DNA from: Alisma plantago-aquatica
Lineage: Eukaryota; Streptophyta; Magnoliopsida; Alismatales; Alismataceae
Direction of reading: 5' to 3'
DNA: 64,000 nt
Assembly: GCA_963693085.1 (NCBI GenBank)
Contig: OY856410.1
Location: forward strand, 1,332,772,304 to 1,332,836,303
Below are positions 1 through 11,237 of the stretch, one piece after another. How positions within the stretch are numbered: position 1 is the first letter of the stretch; every line of letters starts with the position of its first letter. The notes under the pieces were generated by a model. The model searched no databases and was not told the DNA's origin. It worked only from the letters and a program-made list of their open reading frames with translations. Made by a program: the position numbers and the translations under genes.

Positions 1-896
1 ATAGAAGAGGGGAGAGTTATATAACAAGAGAAAGAAGAAACGCCAAGATTGGTAAACTCCAACTCCAAGAAAGATCACCTCAAGAGAATACAAACAAACC
101 AAGGTCAAAGAAAACCCAAAGAGAAGAGGGTCTAAACCCTAGGCCAAAAAGAAAGAGAAAGAGGAGATCCTCATCTCACTAAGGTACTACCATGGGAGAG
201 ACATGTATTCGACCTCAATTAAAGAGAAGTTCCTCAAGAAATCCACCATATAGAACCACAGTCTTGGCCAACAAAAGAAGAGAGAGGGATAGGGTTTCAA
301 GAAAAACCAATTCAAGAAGGTTAGGCCACTTACCAAGCACAAGGATCATCTAAGAGAGATGCTCCAATCCTTGAACACCACAAGTTAGGGTTTGGCCACC
401 TTCTTCAAGCTGAAGCACCTCCACAAACACCATCAAGCATGAGGACCTACCTCAAGCAAGAAGAGAGAAACAAGAGAGCTAAAAGGGTTATTTTCATGTG
501 AAAGAAGGGGTATAAGTACCCAAGGATAGGAGAGAGGTAAGGGATATGAGGTGCCAAGATACCACAGCCAGTAGTGACACTTGTCCCCCAAAAACCTCAT
601 CCATGAAAGTACTCAAGATATGCATGAAAAAAAGAATGTTAAAACATAGGTAGTGTAGAAACCACTTAGCTCCTCACCACCCAAATGGTCAAAGAAAAAA
701 ATCAAGGTTCAACAGGGTAGCGACCGCTACCCATGTCAACTAAAGCAACTAGTCACTGCAACATCAACACAAGCAAAACCTAGTTACCAAGATCAAGAGC
801 AAAGCACATGTCTTGCTACAAACTCAACTAAGATAATCACTTCATTAAAAACACTCTCAATGGCACAAAGCACGTCAGACGCTACTCTAAAAGGAT
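1..896. other. Unassigned non-coding DNA
   Basis: Purine-rich on the plus strand over the first 500 bases (many AAGAGA and AAGGAG runs), then AT-rich. No convincing ORF, RNA gene or element end was seen. It may be the inner part of another old element whose ends lie left of the window. Confidence 0.4.
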
Positions 897-1527
897 CATC
901 AACATGGTCGATGCCACCATCAACTCATGCATCCATGCAAACCCTAGCATTAACAAAAATGATGCCACCTCATCAACCATGGTCCAAAAAGGTGCCTCCA
1001 TGCATCATTATCTCTCTCATGATGCTAAAACATTGGAGGAAAAACCAACATGTGACAAATTACAAGATAAACCCTCAACATGAATAAATTGCAACTTGGT
1101 CTAAATGAAGCATACAAAGCATATCCAGCTCAAACATCATGCAAATAGGACCAGATTGAAAACACAAAAATGTCACATGTTATTAAGGTGCATCACATGA
1201 TCTAATTAAGGTGCATCAACATGGTCAACACCACCATCAACTTGTGCATCCATGCAAACCATGCAAACCCTAACATCAACACACATGAAGCCACCTCATC
1301 AACCAAGGTCCAACAAGGAACCTCTATGAATCATTCTATCACTCATGATATTAAAACATAGGAGGAACACCCAAAATGTCATAAATTTCAAGATAAACCC
1401 TCAACATGGGTAAATTGCAACTTGGTCCAAATCAATCACACATAAAGCATAACTAGACAAACATCATGTAAATAAGACCAAATTGAAAACATAAACATGT
1501 CACATGTTATTAATGTTAATCACATGA
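897..1527. repeat. Tandem duplication, two diverged units of about 310 bp
   Basis: Unit 1 (about 897-1202) and unit 2 (about 1208-1527) align along their length. Both hold, in the same order, an ATCAACATGGTC start, an ACCATCAACT segment, CATCCATGCAAACC, a GCCACCTCATCAACCA segment, AAGATAAACCCTCAACATG, AAATTGCAACTTGGTC and CACATGTTATTAA. They differ by many substitutions and small indels, so the duplication is old. No coding potential. Confidence 0.75.
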
Positions 1528-1649
1528 TAGATTAAGGTTTAAGAATATTATTATTTAAAGAAAGAAAAATCAAGAACTAAGTGAGGGCAGGGGTCTTATA
1601 GTCAGGGTTCCCAATCATAGCAGGATTCAAAAAGGTCAAATTGACAAAT

Positions 1650-2680
1650 TTTCTAGAACATGCGCACGGCGAACCGATTGGTTCACACACCCAACCAGTT
1701 TCATGGTGCATGAGTAGGTTGGTTCTCTAAGTGAAATAGTTGGTTCGTGTAGTTTCATATTCTGAATTAAATTGGTCATCAATGCATGATAAATGCACAA
1801 CATGATGTTAACACCACTCCTTGATCCAATTGAATTAGAAACTGAACTGGGTGGTTCATCCCATGAAGAGGTCTATTGGGATATGTGAACTGATCTCTAA
1901 ACCATGTTAATTGGCCATATCACTCCCTAGTTCGGCCATTGATCAACCAATAATGATTAAAATTGACCTGACACTCCAATCGACCGGTTCAACACTTGAA
2001 CTGGTTAGTTCAAAGTCTAGTTTAGTCAATTTTTGGAACCACAATTGTATAATTGAATATCTAAACATCGTTAATAGTCAAATTAAACATCATTAATGAA
2101 TATACTCCTTTAATCTAAGTGCATTCCTATGTGTGTGACCCTATAGATCCATAATTATGCCAGTAGTGAATGTCTATAACAAACTTATCATATCACAAGA
2201 AAAGAGCAGCGTCTAGCAAGACATAATTGCTACCCAAGTAATTTGGAAAGTTGGAGAACAACTTCAACCTACAAACCATGATTATTTTTACCATGATCAT
2301 ATAGTTCCTTTGTATCTTATATCCATATTGAACTTGAGGCATGAAATCATCATATTCTCAATTCTCAATCCAAGTTCTTTGAACTAGAGTAGACTATCTC
2401 AAATGTATGTTAGTTCACATATCACATATTTAATCACATGAATATGGTTGTACATTTCTCAATATTGCTTATCAAGAGGCCCTAGATATCAATTTTCTAT
2501 AGGAGGGTTGAATCCCATCTACAACACTCACATTCTACCCCATGTGTCACAATGCACCTGAGCTCCATGTTCATGGAAACCCTTATTCAAGATCACAATG
2601 GATGATGTCAAAGTACATGAACGACACGTGATGAATTTAGTGACTTCAGGTGTAAGTACACTGTGAGAACCCATTACACT
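1650..2680 (-). repeat. Highly diverged copia LTR remnant
   Basis: From about 2115 to 2665 this aligns in order with the middle of the three copia LTRs at 40767, 47761 and 54751. Shared landmarks are CCTATGTGTGTGACCCT, ATTGCTACCCAAGT, AAAGTTGGAGAACAACTT, TTCCTTTGTATC/TTCCTTTGTCAC, AACTCGAGGCATG/AACTTGAGGCATG, CCCATGTGTCA and GATGATGTCAAAGT. The part left of this (1650-2050) has decayed GAACCGATTGGTTC and CGACCGGTTCAAC motifs matching the palindrome cluster of those LTRs. Identity by eye is far lower than among the three young LTRs, so this is a much older relative. Its boundaries are approximate. Confidence 0.65.
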
Positions 2681-3821
2681 AAACAAGATTACTCAAAACA
2701 TAAAACACAATCGATCACTAATTAATCACATACCCAAAAATATGGGTAAAGTCAAACTGATTTCAATGTCAGCACCAGCTCAGAAATATTTGCATAAGAG
2801 CTCAACATCTTTCTTAAATCCATACTATGCCAAGAATTTGATACAAACTGATCTATCACCTTAGCCACAACATATATACATAGGAGAACAATATCCATAT
2901 ATGTCATACAAACAAGCATTAGTATGCTAACAAAAGTCTGATATGTTTGAAACATCATATACAAACATTTTCTTGCCCAGACCTGAGAGCACATGGATGA
3001 CTCTAGGACAAACTAGACCTAATCAAATTTCTCATAGATTCATTACTATAGCTCATCTTTGCTGCCACATGTTTGTTTTCATCACTTCAGATTATCTAAA
3101 AAGAATTGTGACGAACCACAAGGGTGAGACCCATGTCCCAACAAGAGATATAACCTCCAACAATGTTTATTGATTACAACATTTTTGAGTAATTAAATAG
3201 TTAAGAACTTTAATCAATTTTAACAAATAAGATTAGCAGTATTGATTATTAATAAAATACATAAAGGAGCAGATAATAACTATCATTATTAGCTTGATTG
3301 TCATCCTTTATCTTGTTGACAATATAAGCAATTCAATAGCATATGCATATCTAGCATCATGAGCAAGTCTAGTAACATAACATAGCTAAAAACATGAGCA
3401 TGTCTAATCGGTTGAACATATCAACATCATAAGAAGAGCTAACAACATCAGTAAAACTATATGGATAAGCATGATTAGAAGTATATGCATCTCTAGTTAC
3501 AAAGGCATGGCTCGCATGCTAAACATAACAAACAACATGAGATAGCTAGCATCATGATTATAATCAGCAGTAGCAGTATAGTTATCAACATAATCATGGA
3601 TACTGTATGTATGCATTTACAATCTTAACCATATCCACAACATAAGTATATCTACTATCTCTTAATTTCACTAAGCATCATATTTATGTAAAGAGAACAA
3701 ACAAGGGTTATCATCCAATGTGAAACATTGTGTATATCCCTAAACAAATATGCATCACAGTTGTATTACATCTTTTATTACGCATAGGGGAATTTGAATT
3801 GTACCATTCAAAGTCCAACCG
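2681..3821. other. Unassigned AT-rich DNA
   Basis: No domain-bearing ORF or element boundary is visible. Many short CAT/ATCA-rich phrases recur (AACATAA, AGCATGA), as in decayed retrotransposon DNA. The stretch ends at the left LTR of the chromovirus-like array. Its last five bases, AACCG (3817-3821), may be one half of a decayed target-site duplication with AATTG at 36903-36907. Confidence 0.4.
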
Positions 3822-6800
3822 TGTGATGTCCCCAGATTTTCTAAAACATAATCTAATGTGTGATGTCCAAATTGAAACCCTCACCTCAGCGAGAATCCCA
3901 ATTTGAAACACCCCACACTAGGCTAAGAAGAAGAAAATCAAGGGAGTCAGAAGGAAACAATCAGTAGCACATACACATGAACAATAATAAAACCACAACA
4001 CATGTTCACCATTCAACATATAATTAATTACAACATGAATTGTTACAACATTTGATATTACATATTGAATAGCAAACTTATACATATACATGTACTACCA
4101 CTAAACAATAGGATCTTAAGACAACAGGTCCACCTGTACATCAGCTCGGCATACAACTCTCACTATCCTGGATCTTCAAGAACATATGTCTACAACCTAA
4201 ACAAAAGATTACATGTGGTACACGTCAGCACAATATTCAAGAATATTGTACTGAGTATGCCTATGTGTCCTTTATATACCTCTCATCATATCTTGGCAAT
4301 ATAATAAAACTAATACTTGGAAGTTATAAAGAAATATAACAAAAGCATATACTTGAACAAGAATGTTTATTAAAAAAAGAGAACACGTATCTTTTAAGCA
4401 CATTTCCATCATATATCTCGTACATCTGCCCCCAAGGGCTTTGATGTTCTTAGGCCTTATGATCTAGTACCAAAGAGTTTGAGATCATATTACGTGTGAT
4501 CTACTACCAAAGAGTTTGAGATCTAACACATGTGATCTACTACCAAAGAGTTTGAGATCACTTCAATGCACTGTACTACCAAAGAGTTTAGGGCTATCAT
4601 ATGATGGATCAGATATCTTATGTTTCATGTGTTCATAGCCATAAGTATGGAAAATCAAGCAAGTTATCATACAAGAACAATCATTTCATCCAATATCATA
4701 TGCCAAGTATTTTACTACATATAACACAATCATAATGTATAATAAGCCAAGTAAGAGGTAATGGTGTACCTTCCAAAGAGTTATCACAATCTATACCACA
4801 TTCCTGATGTCAACCATATCTTTTCTAAACTTGATTAAGATAAGATCACATACTATCATCAGGTTCTCATCATCTTAACCCTAGTTATGTTCATATTAAG
4901 GTTTTCTTATCTCATTATGATATTCTCATGATTACTTGCATTCTTGTCATAGGATTATTTTAATGATGTCATTTTCTATATTATGGTTCACTATCTGAAC
5001 ATTAGGTTCCATATCCTTTTTGTGCACATATTAACCCTAGTTTATATACATTAATCTAATTAGGGTTTATAAACCATGTATTGAGGGTCAACTTTATATA
5101 ACATAGATTTCATGTATAAAATGGATCTCATATTTACATATCATCTTCTAGTTACTAAAATAAGGGTGTTATGTAAAATTCACCATTTATTGAGCATGTA
5201 TGCATTAATTGCATTATCTTTAGTGTTATTAGCCCTAATTAGCCATATTAATCAAATTGTATGCTTTTGTTCATCATCATGACCATATCTAACATCATAT
5301 ACATTATAAACATGATTATAAACATAGTGACATATTCTCATAATTTTAAGTCTTCGTTTATTATTTATTAGACATGAAAAGACCATTTTACATATCACTT
5401 CATATCAGTGATATTAAAGTATTAAAAGGTTGATATTATGCTTCCATATTGTTCTATACATTTTTCTCAGAATTTTAGTATATTATTTGTATTTTTCTGA
5501 CAACGGAGCTACTTACTAGGAATTTTACAAGATTTGAACATTTCTAAAGGAATTACCTTTTGGAGCCAATCAGGAAGCGCTACGTGGCCAAAAGGAAGCA
5601 CTTCCAGTTAGGCCTCAGAATCGGCCGCTCCCTCTCTCATTCAAGTCATCTTATTTCCCCGACACCCACTTCGTCTGCCCTCAGCACACATGAGATATGT
5701 CGCCTCAGAGCCCATATCTGATGGGGTTCGGTTCACTTGACTGGACTTTGTCCCTCCCATTTGCGGTGCCACTACCACTGGCCTTTCACTGGCATGAGAT
5801 TGGTGCGTAGAGTCTGATCCCTCCTAAGCAGACGTCGCTGCTCTCTTACCAAAGGTAGGCTACGAGGTCTCCTCCTTGCTGGCCAGTTGCTCATTTGAAG
5901 CCCTAAGTGTGTTGCTCGTGGCCTCTTCCCTCCATATGTGATAGCCTCCGCCTAGGTCTACATCCACTGCCGTCTCCTGATGATGGTAGCGCCACCGCCA
6001 GGCCGGGCGGGGTGGCATCTTCGGCCTCAGGCAGGTGATAGGATGCTGAATTCTCCTTCTCATCAGCATAATGTAGCCCTTTCCTCCCAAGGTGCCTCCA
6101 CGAGGTGCTCCTCTGACGTTTGCCATCGCTGCTCAGAGCTTGAGGCCTGCGTGCGTCGTCCATGGGTTCTCAACCCCATTCAGGGTGCTGCCGCAATGGT
6201 TAGCTTCTCTGTTTGCATGATCTCACCGCTATGGCTACACCACTATTATGATCCGCTTCAGCAGCCGCTTCTACTCTTGAGTTGCAGTGGGGAAACTTCT
6301 CAGAATGGGACTCTCTATTGCAGATGGATAGGGAGACGGTGGAGAGGTTGCTCGGTTTCTCTATTTTTGCGGCACTAAAAGCCACCCAAGTCGAGGGTCA
6401 GAGTGGATGTGAGGGCAACTTCCCCATTTACATCCCACTTCCACCCATGGTGGGAGATCATGATTCATCCAGGAATACGACCATTTCTGTCCCACTACCT
6501 CTATTGTTCTGGAGAAAAACCGTGGCAGCTCTCCACCTCTAAGTCTGCATCCAAAGACCATAGTCGTCCAAAACAACCGTCAGACTGCTCCCAAGCAACC
6601 ACTATGTGAATGGCTGACTCTCAACTTGGGGAATGGTCAAAACCATAGGATCTAATATCCAAGTCCAGAATTAGGCCGCACAGACCCAATCAAAGATACA
6701 TGGGCATGACACAACTCAACTATTAAACTTTGGTCTATTAATCCTCAAAATGCACATATTATCACAAACTTCAAACCTTCATAACTCTCTATAGGAATAT

Positions 6801-7058
6801 CTTATTATCTCCAAATTTTAGCCATAGCTTCCCTACCACTCAAGATACCTTAAACTCAAATTTGGTGCCAAAACTCAATTGTTAGATCATCTGATTAAAT
6901 TCTTCAAAAAGGCATAAAAAGAGAGATCTTAATCATTATATGAACCTCACATCAACACACCTATTTGTCAAAAGTTTGGAACTCTCAATCTAACTCAAAC
7001 ATATGTTTTCACTTAATTCATTGGACACTTAAGGAATCCAAAAGTCCACTCCATCACA
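3822..7058 (-). repeat. LTR A (3' LTR of the A-B unit)
   Basis: 3237 bp, starting TGTGATGTCCCC and ending CCATCACA. Aligns with LTR C over its full length and with LTR B except for a deletion of about 440 bp in B. AT-rich in the left two thirds; a GC-richer block (about 5570-6610) holds a GGAGCCAATCAGG CAAT-like motif. ORFs up to 132 codons in the GC-rich block are not conserved in frame among the three copies, so I do not call genes. Confidence 0.8.
4460..4600. repeat. Short tandem repeat inside LTR A
   Basis: Four copies of a unit containing CTACTACCAAAGAGTTTGAG (one with CTAGTACC, the last with GTACTACC and TTTAGG), spaced about 40 to 50 bp. The same array is in LTR C at about 34316-34450. 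It falls within the segment missing from LTR B. Confidence 0.85.
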
Positions 7059-7153
7059 TCCTACACACCTTACAAGAAATTTCGTCCTCGGAATTAAGCC
7101 AGAAAACCCACTTTGTCACATCATATACATATTGTTCATGCTCTGATACCACC
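7059..7153 (-). other. 95-bp residual internal region between LTR A and LTR B
   Basis: The left part (7059-7133) matches the PPT-side internal sequence right of LTR B (28094-28163, plus the few bases before the CACTA). The right part (7131-7153) matches the PBS-side internal sequence left of LTR C (33659-33681). The two parts join at ATT, which is present at both parental positions (28161-28163 and 33659-33661), as expected for a deletion through 3-bp microhomology. All of gag-pol is absent. Confidence 0.75.
7140..7151 (-). other. Primer-binding site, initiator-Met tRNA
   Basis: The minus strand reads TGGTATCAGAGC, complementary to the 3' end of plant initiator Met-tRNA. It is separated by two bases from the start of LTR B at 7154, as usual for a 5' LTR. 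This fixes the element on the minus strand. Confidence 0.85.
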
Positions 7154-8967
7154 TGTGACGTCCCCGGATTTTCAAACACTTAATCTAATGTGTGACATCC
7201 AAATTGAAACCCTCATCTCAGCGAGAATCCCAATTTTAAACACCTCATACTAGGCTAATAAGAAGAAAATCAAGGGTGTCAAAAGGAAACAGTCAGTAGC
7301 ACATGCACATGAACAATAATAAAACCACAACACATGTTCACCATTCAACATATAATTACAACATGAATTGTTACAACATTTGATATTACATATTGAACAA
7401 CAAACTTATACATATACATGTACTACCACTAAATAACATGATCTTAAGACAACAGGTCCACCTGTACATTAGCTCGCCATACAACTCTCACTATCCCAGA
7501 TCTTCAAGAACATATGTCTACAACCTAAAATAAAAGATTACATGTGTTACACGTCAACACAATATTCAATAATATTGTACTGAATACGCCTAATATTTTA
7601 CTACATATAACACAATCATAATGTATAATAAGCCAAGTAAGAGGTAATGGTGTACCTTCCAAAGAGTTATCACAATCTATACCACATTCCTGATGTCAAC
7701 CATATCTTTTCTAAACCTGATTAAGATAAGATCACTTACTATCATCAGGTTCTCATCATCTTAATCCTAGTTATGTTCATATTAAGGTTTTCTTATCTCA
7801 TTATGATATTCTCATTATTACTTGCATTCTTGTCTTAGGATTATTTTAATGATGTCATTTTCTATATTATGGTTCACTATCTGAACATTAGGTTCCATAT
7901 CCTTTTTGTGCACATATTAACCCTAGTTTATATACATTAATCCAATTAGGGTTTATTAACCATGTATTAAGGGTCAACATCATATAACATAGATTTCATG
8001 TATAAAACTGATCTCATATTTACATATCATCTTTTAGTTACTGAAATAAGGGTGTTATGTAAAATTCACCATTTATTGAGCATGTATGCATTAATTGCAT
8101 TATCTTTAGTGTTATTAGCCCTAATTAGCCATATTAATCAAATTCTATGCTTTCGTTCATCATCATGACCATATCTGACATCATATGTATTATAAACATG
8201 ATTATAAACTTAGTGACATATTCTCATAATTTTAAGTCTGCATTTATTATTTATTAGACATGAAAAGACCATTTTACATCTCACATGATATCACTGATAT
8301 TAAAGAATTAAAAGGTTGATATTATGCTTCCATATTGTTCTACACATTTTTCTCAGAATTTTAGTATATTATTTGTATTTTTCTGACAATAGAGGTAATT
8401 ACTAGGAATTTTACAAGATCTGAACATTTCAGAAGAAATTACATTTTGGAGCCAATCAGGAAGCACAACGTGGCCAATAGGAAGCGCTTCCAGTTAGGCC
8501 TCAGAACCGGCCGCTCCCACTCTCATGCAAGTCATCTTCTTTCCTTGACACTCGCTCTGTCTGCCCTCAATGGACGCAAGAGTCGCCACCTCAGAGCCCA
8601 GATCCGACGGGGTTCAGTTCACTCGACTAGACTCTGTCCCTCCCATTTGTGGTGCCACCACCACTGGCCTTTCATCGGCATGAGATTGGTGTGTGGAGTC
8701 TAATCCCTTCCAAGCATACGTCGCTGCTCTCCGACCAAAGGTAGGCTATGAGGTCTCCTCCTTGCTTTCCAGTTGCTCATTTGAAGCCCTAAGTGTGTTG
8801 CTCGTGGCCTCTGCCCTCCATCTGCGACATCCTCCACCTGGGTCTGCATCTATCATCGTCAACTAATGATGGTAGCTCCGTAGGTAGGCCATGTGGGGTG
8901 GTGTCTCCGGCCTCAGGAAGGTGATAGTATGCCGGGTTCTCCTCCTCATTAGCATAACGTAGCCCTT
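7154..8967 (-). repeat. LTR B, left part
   Basis: Starts TGTGACGTCCCCGG. Collinear with LTR A but lacks the segment matching about 4266-4712 of A, including the tandem repeat; the junction is near 7588. Interrupted after CCCTT (8963-8967) by the Athila-like element. Resumes at 22432. Confidence 0.85.
8963..8967. repeat. Target-site duplication CCCTT, left copy
   Basis: Five bases directly before the TG of the 5' Athila LTR, repeated exactly at 22432-22436 directly after the CA of the 3' LTR. Removing the element plus one CCCTT restores the sequence seen in LTR A around 6078. Confidence 0.93.
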
Positions 8968-10558
8968 TGATGCGATGATTTTGAGTCGCATTTATAGACT
9001 TGTTTTACTTGCATTTTATGTGTTTATTGGTCACTTTGATGGTTAATATTGCATAATTCACTTACTTTAGTCTATGATCCTTCTCAGTGTCAAATCTCTC
9101 TTATTTTATCATTTTGTGCATAAATGATTATAATTGTAGGTTTTATCTCGACTGATTTGGTTTTGTTGTGCAATTTCAGGAAAAACACATATCTGCAGCT
9201 GTCAATACCATCGACATCAGTCGATACTATCGACACCGCCACAGGTAGGTAGCTGCAAGGAGCAGTTTAAAGTCGATACCATCGACTGGGAATTCGATGG
9301 TAGCGAGTTACCATCAGGTTGTTGGCGACCAGCCAGTCAATACTATCGACACTTATAGCTTCAGTGACAGAAAAGGGATAAAACCGACGCCTAAGGGTGT
9401 CGATACGATCGACCTGCATCGATGGTATCGAGTCAGCATCAGGCGGGATGACAGAAAAGAAAGAAGGCTCGCCGATATCACGAGGTGTCGATACCATCGA
9501 CCCACGTCGATGGTATCGACACCGTCAGATCAAAGTTTGTTTCAGATCGACCCAAATCCAACGGCTGTGATACTTTGGTGACCTAACTTGGTGTTGATAC
9601 CTAATGACAGCGGCCGGGAGTAGGGTATCACATCATTAGTCGCTACACACATCCTGTGAAGGTGTGGAGAGAAGAACGGAGACTAAAAGAATTCATCGAA
9701 TGTTCCGGAAGATGAAGAAGATGTTGTCCACCGCCGAAAGGCTGTAGATCGCGCACTCTACGCCGAGGAATGATTGGATCTTCTCCGTTTGGGGGTTGCA
9801 TCACTTTATCCACGTTTTTCTCCATGTTCCCCCCTTCTTCAATCATGTCTTGCTCTGAGATGAACATGTGGGGATAATCCCCTTTATCTTTAGGACCGGG
9901 AGTAGCCCGGGGAAGCATTGTATGACAATTTTATCATAGTAATTTATAATTTGTCTCTTAAATCCGTGGTATGATTTCGTTTTCTCCATTATATCATTAT
10001 TCTTGATCACCCTAATGATAATCTAATGCCTTTAATTACTTTGAAAGAAAATTTAACAATTGAAAAGAGACGAAACTCACATTAACTCATAAATCCCTTG
10101 AACAAGGTGATGTACGGTTAATGGTGGAAACCCAGAGGTCGATTTTAATGCACCTAGTTTAGGGAATAGGTTACTACGATGGTGGAACTGACCTAGACTT
10201 AGGTAGTGAATTGTATCACGACAGTGAACAATTCTGACTACAGGCCACTACTCAGAATAAGAGGCTAATCTGATTAACTATGTGGAAATTCATACAACGA
10301 AAACTTGTGGTGAAATCACAATCCTAAAGATCTCCATTTGAATTGATTAAACAAAATACTTAATCGATTGCTCTGTTTTATTTTATTTTCTTTTATTTTA
10401 CAACAACCCTCAAAACCCTTTAATCAGTCTAGCTGATCAAAAATAGTTATTAGTAATCTACCGATAGTTCAGTGTCCCTGAGTTTGACTCAGGCCTCACA
10501 AAGGCCTATACTACATTGACGTGTGCACTTGCGTTATATGCACGGTAAAATCGTGTCA
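8968..10558 (+). repeat. 5' LTR of the Athila-like element
   Basis: 1591 bp, TGATGCGATGATTTTGAG ... TCGTGTCA. Contains an array of short hairpins (9205-9521) and a GC-rich stretch at 9640-9920. Compared with the 3' LTR it has an extra 22-bp segment (about 9307-9328) within the hairpin array. No clear TATA box was found near the hairpins. Confidence 0.92.
9205..9521. repeat. Hairpin array in 5' LTR
   Basis: Five clusters of GTCGATACCATCGAC and its reverse complement GTCGATGGTATCGAC, each pair separated by a few bases so that a 15-bp stem can form. The clearest is at 9486-9521. Cluster starts are near 9206, 9274, 9338, 9399 and 9486, about 60 to 90 bp apart. Copies differ by one or two bases (ACTATCGAC, ACGATCGAC). 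Confidence 0.9.
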
Positions 10559-10564
10559 AGTTTT

Positions 10565-10582
10565 TGGCACCGTTACCGGGGA
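10565..10582 (+). other. Primer-binding site, tRNA-Asp type
   Basis: TGGCACCGTTACCGGGGA, six bases after the end of the 5' LTR. It differs at two positions from the TGGCGCCGTTGCCGGGGA typical of Athila elements (tRNA-Asp). Confidence 0.85.
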
Positions 10583-10676
10583 CACGGAAAATTGTTGACA
10601 CTACGAGTGCTGCAAGCGGCCACTTTAGGCCACATTTTTATTTTATTATTTTATTATCATTTTTTATTTTATTATC

Positions 10677-11143
10677 TTGGTTATAGAACAGCTATATGAC
10701 CAGCCATGCTCTATGGGAGTGAATGTTGGGCGGTGAAGAAACAAGGTCTCAACAAGATGAACGTGGCTGAAATGCGTATGCTGAGATGGATGTGTGGGAA
10801 GACAAGAAAAGATCGTTTGAGAAATGACTATATCAGGAATAAAGTGGGGGTGGTGAGCATTGAGGACAAGTTGCGTGAGGGCCGACTCAGACAGTACGGA
10901 CATGTGCAATGCATACCTACTAGTGCGCCTATACGAATCAATGCTATTGAGCCAAACACTATAAATAGAAGAAGAGGAAGGCCTAAATTAACATGGGATG
11001 AGCTTATAAAGAGAGATTTTGAATCTCTACATCTCAATCAGAATATGGCCCATGATAGAGCTGAATGGAAATGAAGGATCCATGTAGCCGATCCCAACAT
11101 AGTTGGGATTGAGGCTTAGATGATGATGATGATGATGATGATG
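10677..11143 (+). mobile_element. 5'-truncated RTE-type LINE fragment
   Basis: Carries only the C-terminal end of an RTE reverse transcriptase (RT). The protein (10706-11074) starts with MLYGSECWAVKKQ, continues MRMLRWMCGKTRKD and ends near DRAEWK, the usual terminal block of plant RTE elements. Upstream codons keep the family pattern YRTAI-stop-PA. After the stop comes the typical RTE tail phrase CCCAACATAGTTGGGATT, then a (GAT)n microsatellite at about 11119-11143. A possible short TSD ATTATC flanks it (10671-10676 and 11144-11149). It sits between the Athila PBS and gag. Confidence 0.85.
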
Positions 11144-11237
11144 ATTATCATATTTGAAATTCATAGTTTATCTTTCATATTTAGAAATCGTCTAGCACGG
11201 TACTAAACCTAAATTATTATTTTGCAGGCACTAGTGT

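Noticed and set aside
5860..6610. Several ORFs of 60-132 codons on both strands in the GC-rich part of LTR A, as possible captured genes
   Set aside because: The matching parts of LTRs B and C have different stops and shifts, and no domain is visible. These are composition effects in an LTR.
10565..10582. tRNA gene at the primer-binding site
   Set aside because: Only the 18 bases complementary to a tRNA 3' end are present; no cloverleaf or promoter boxes.
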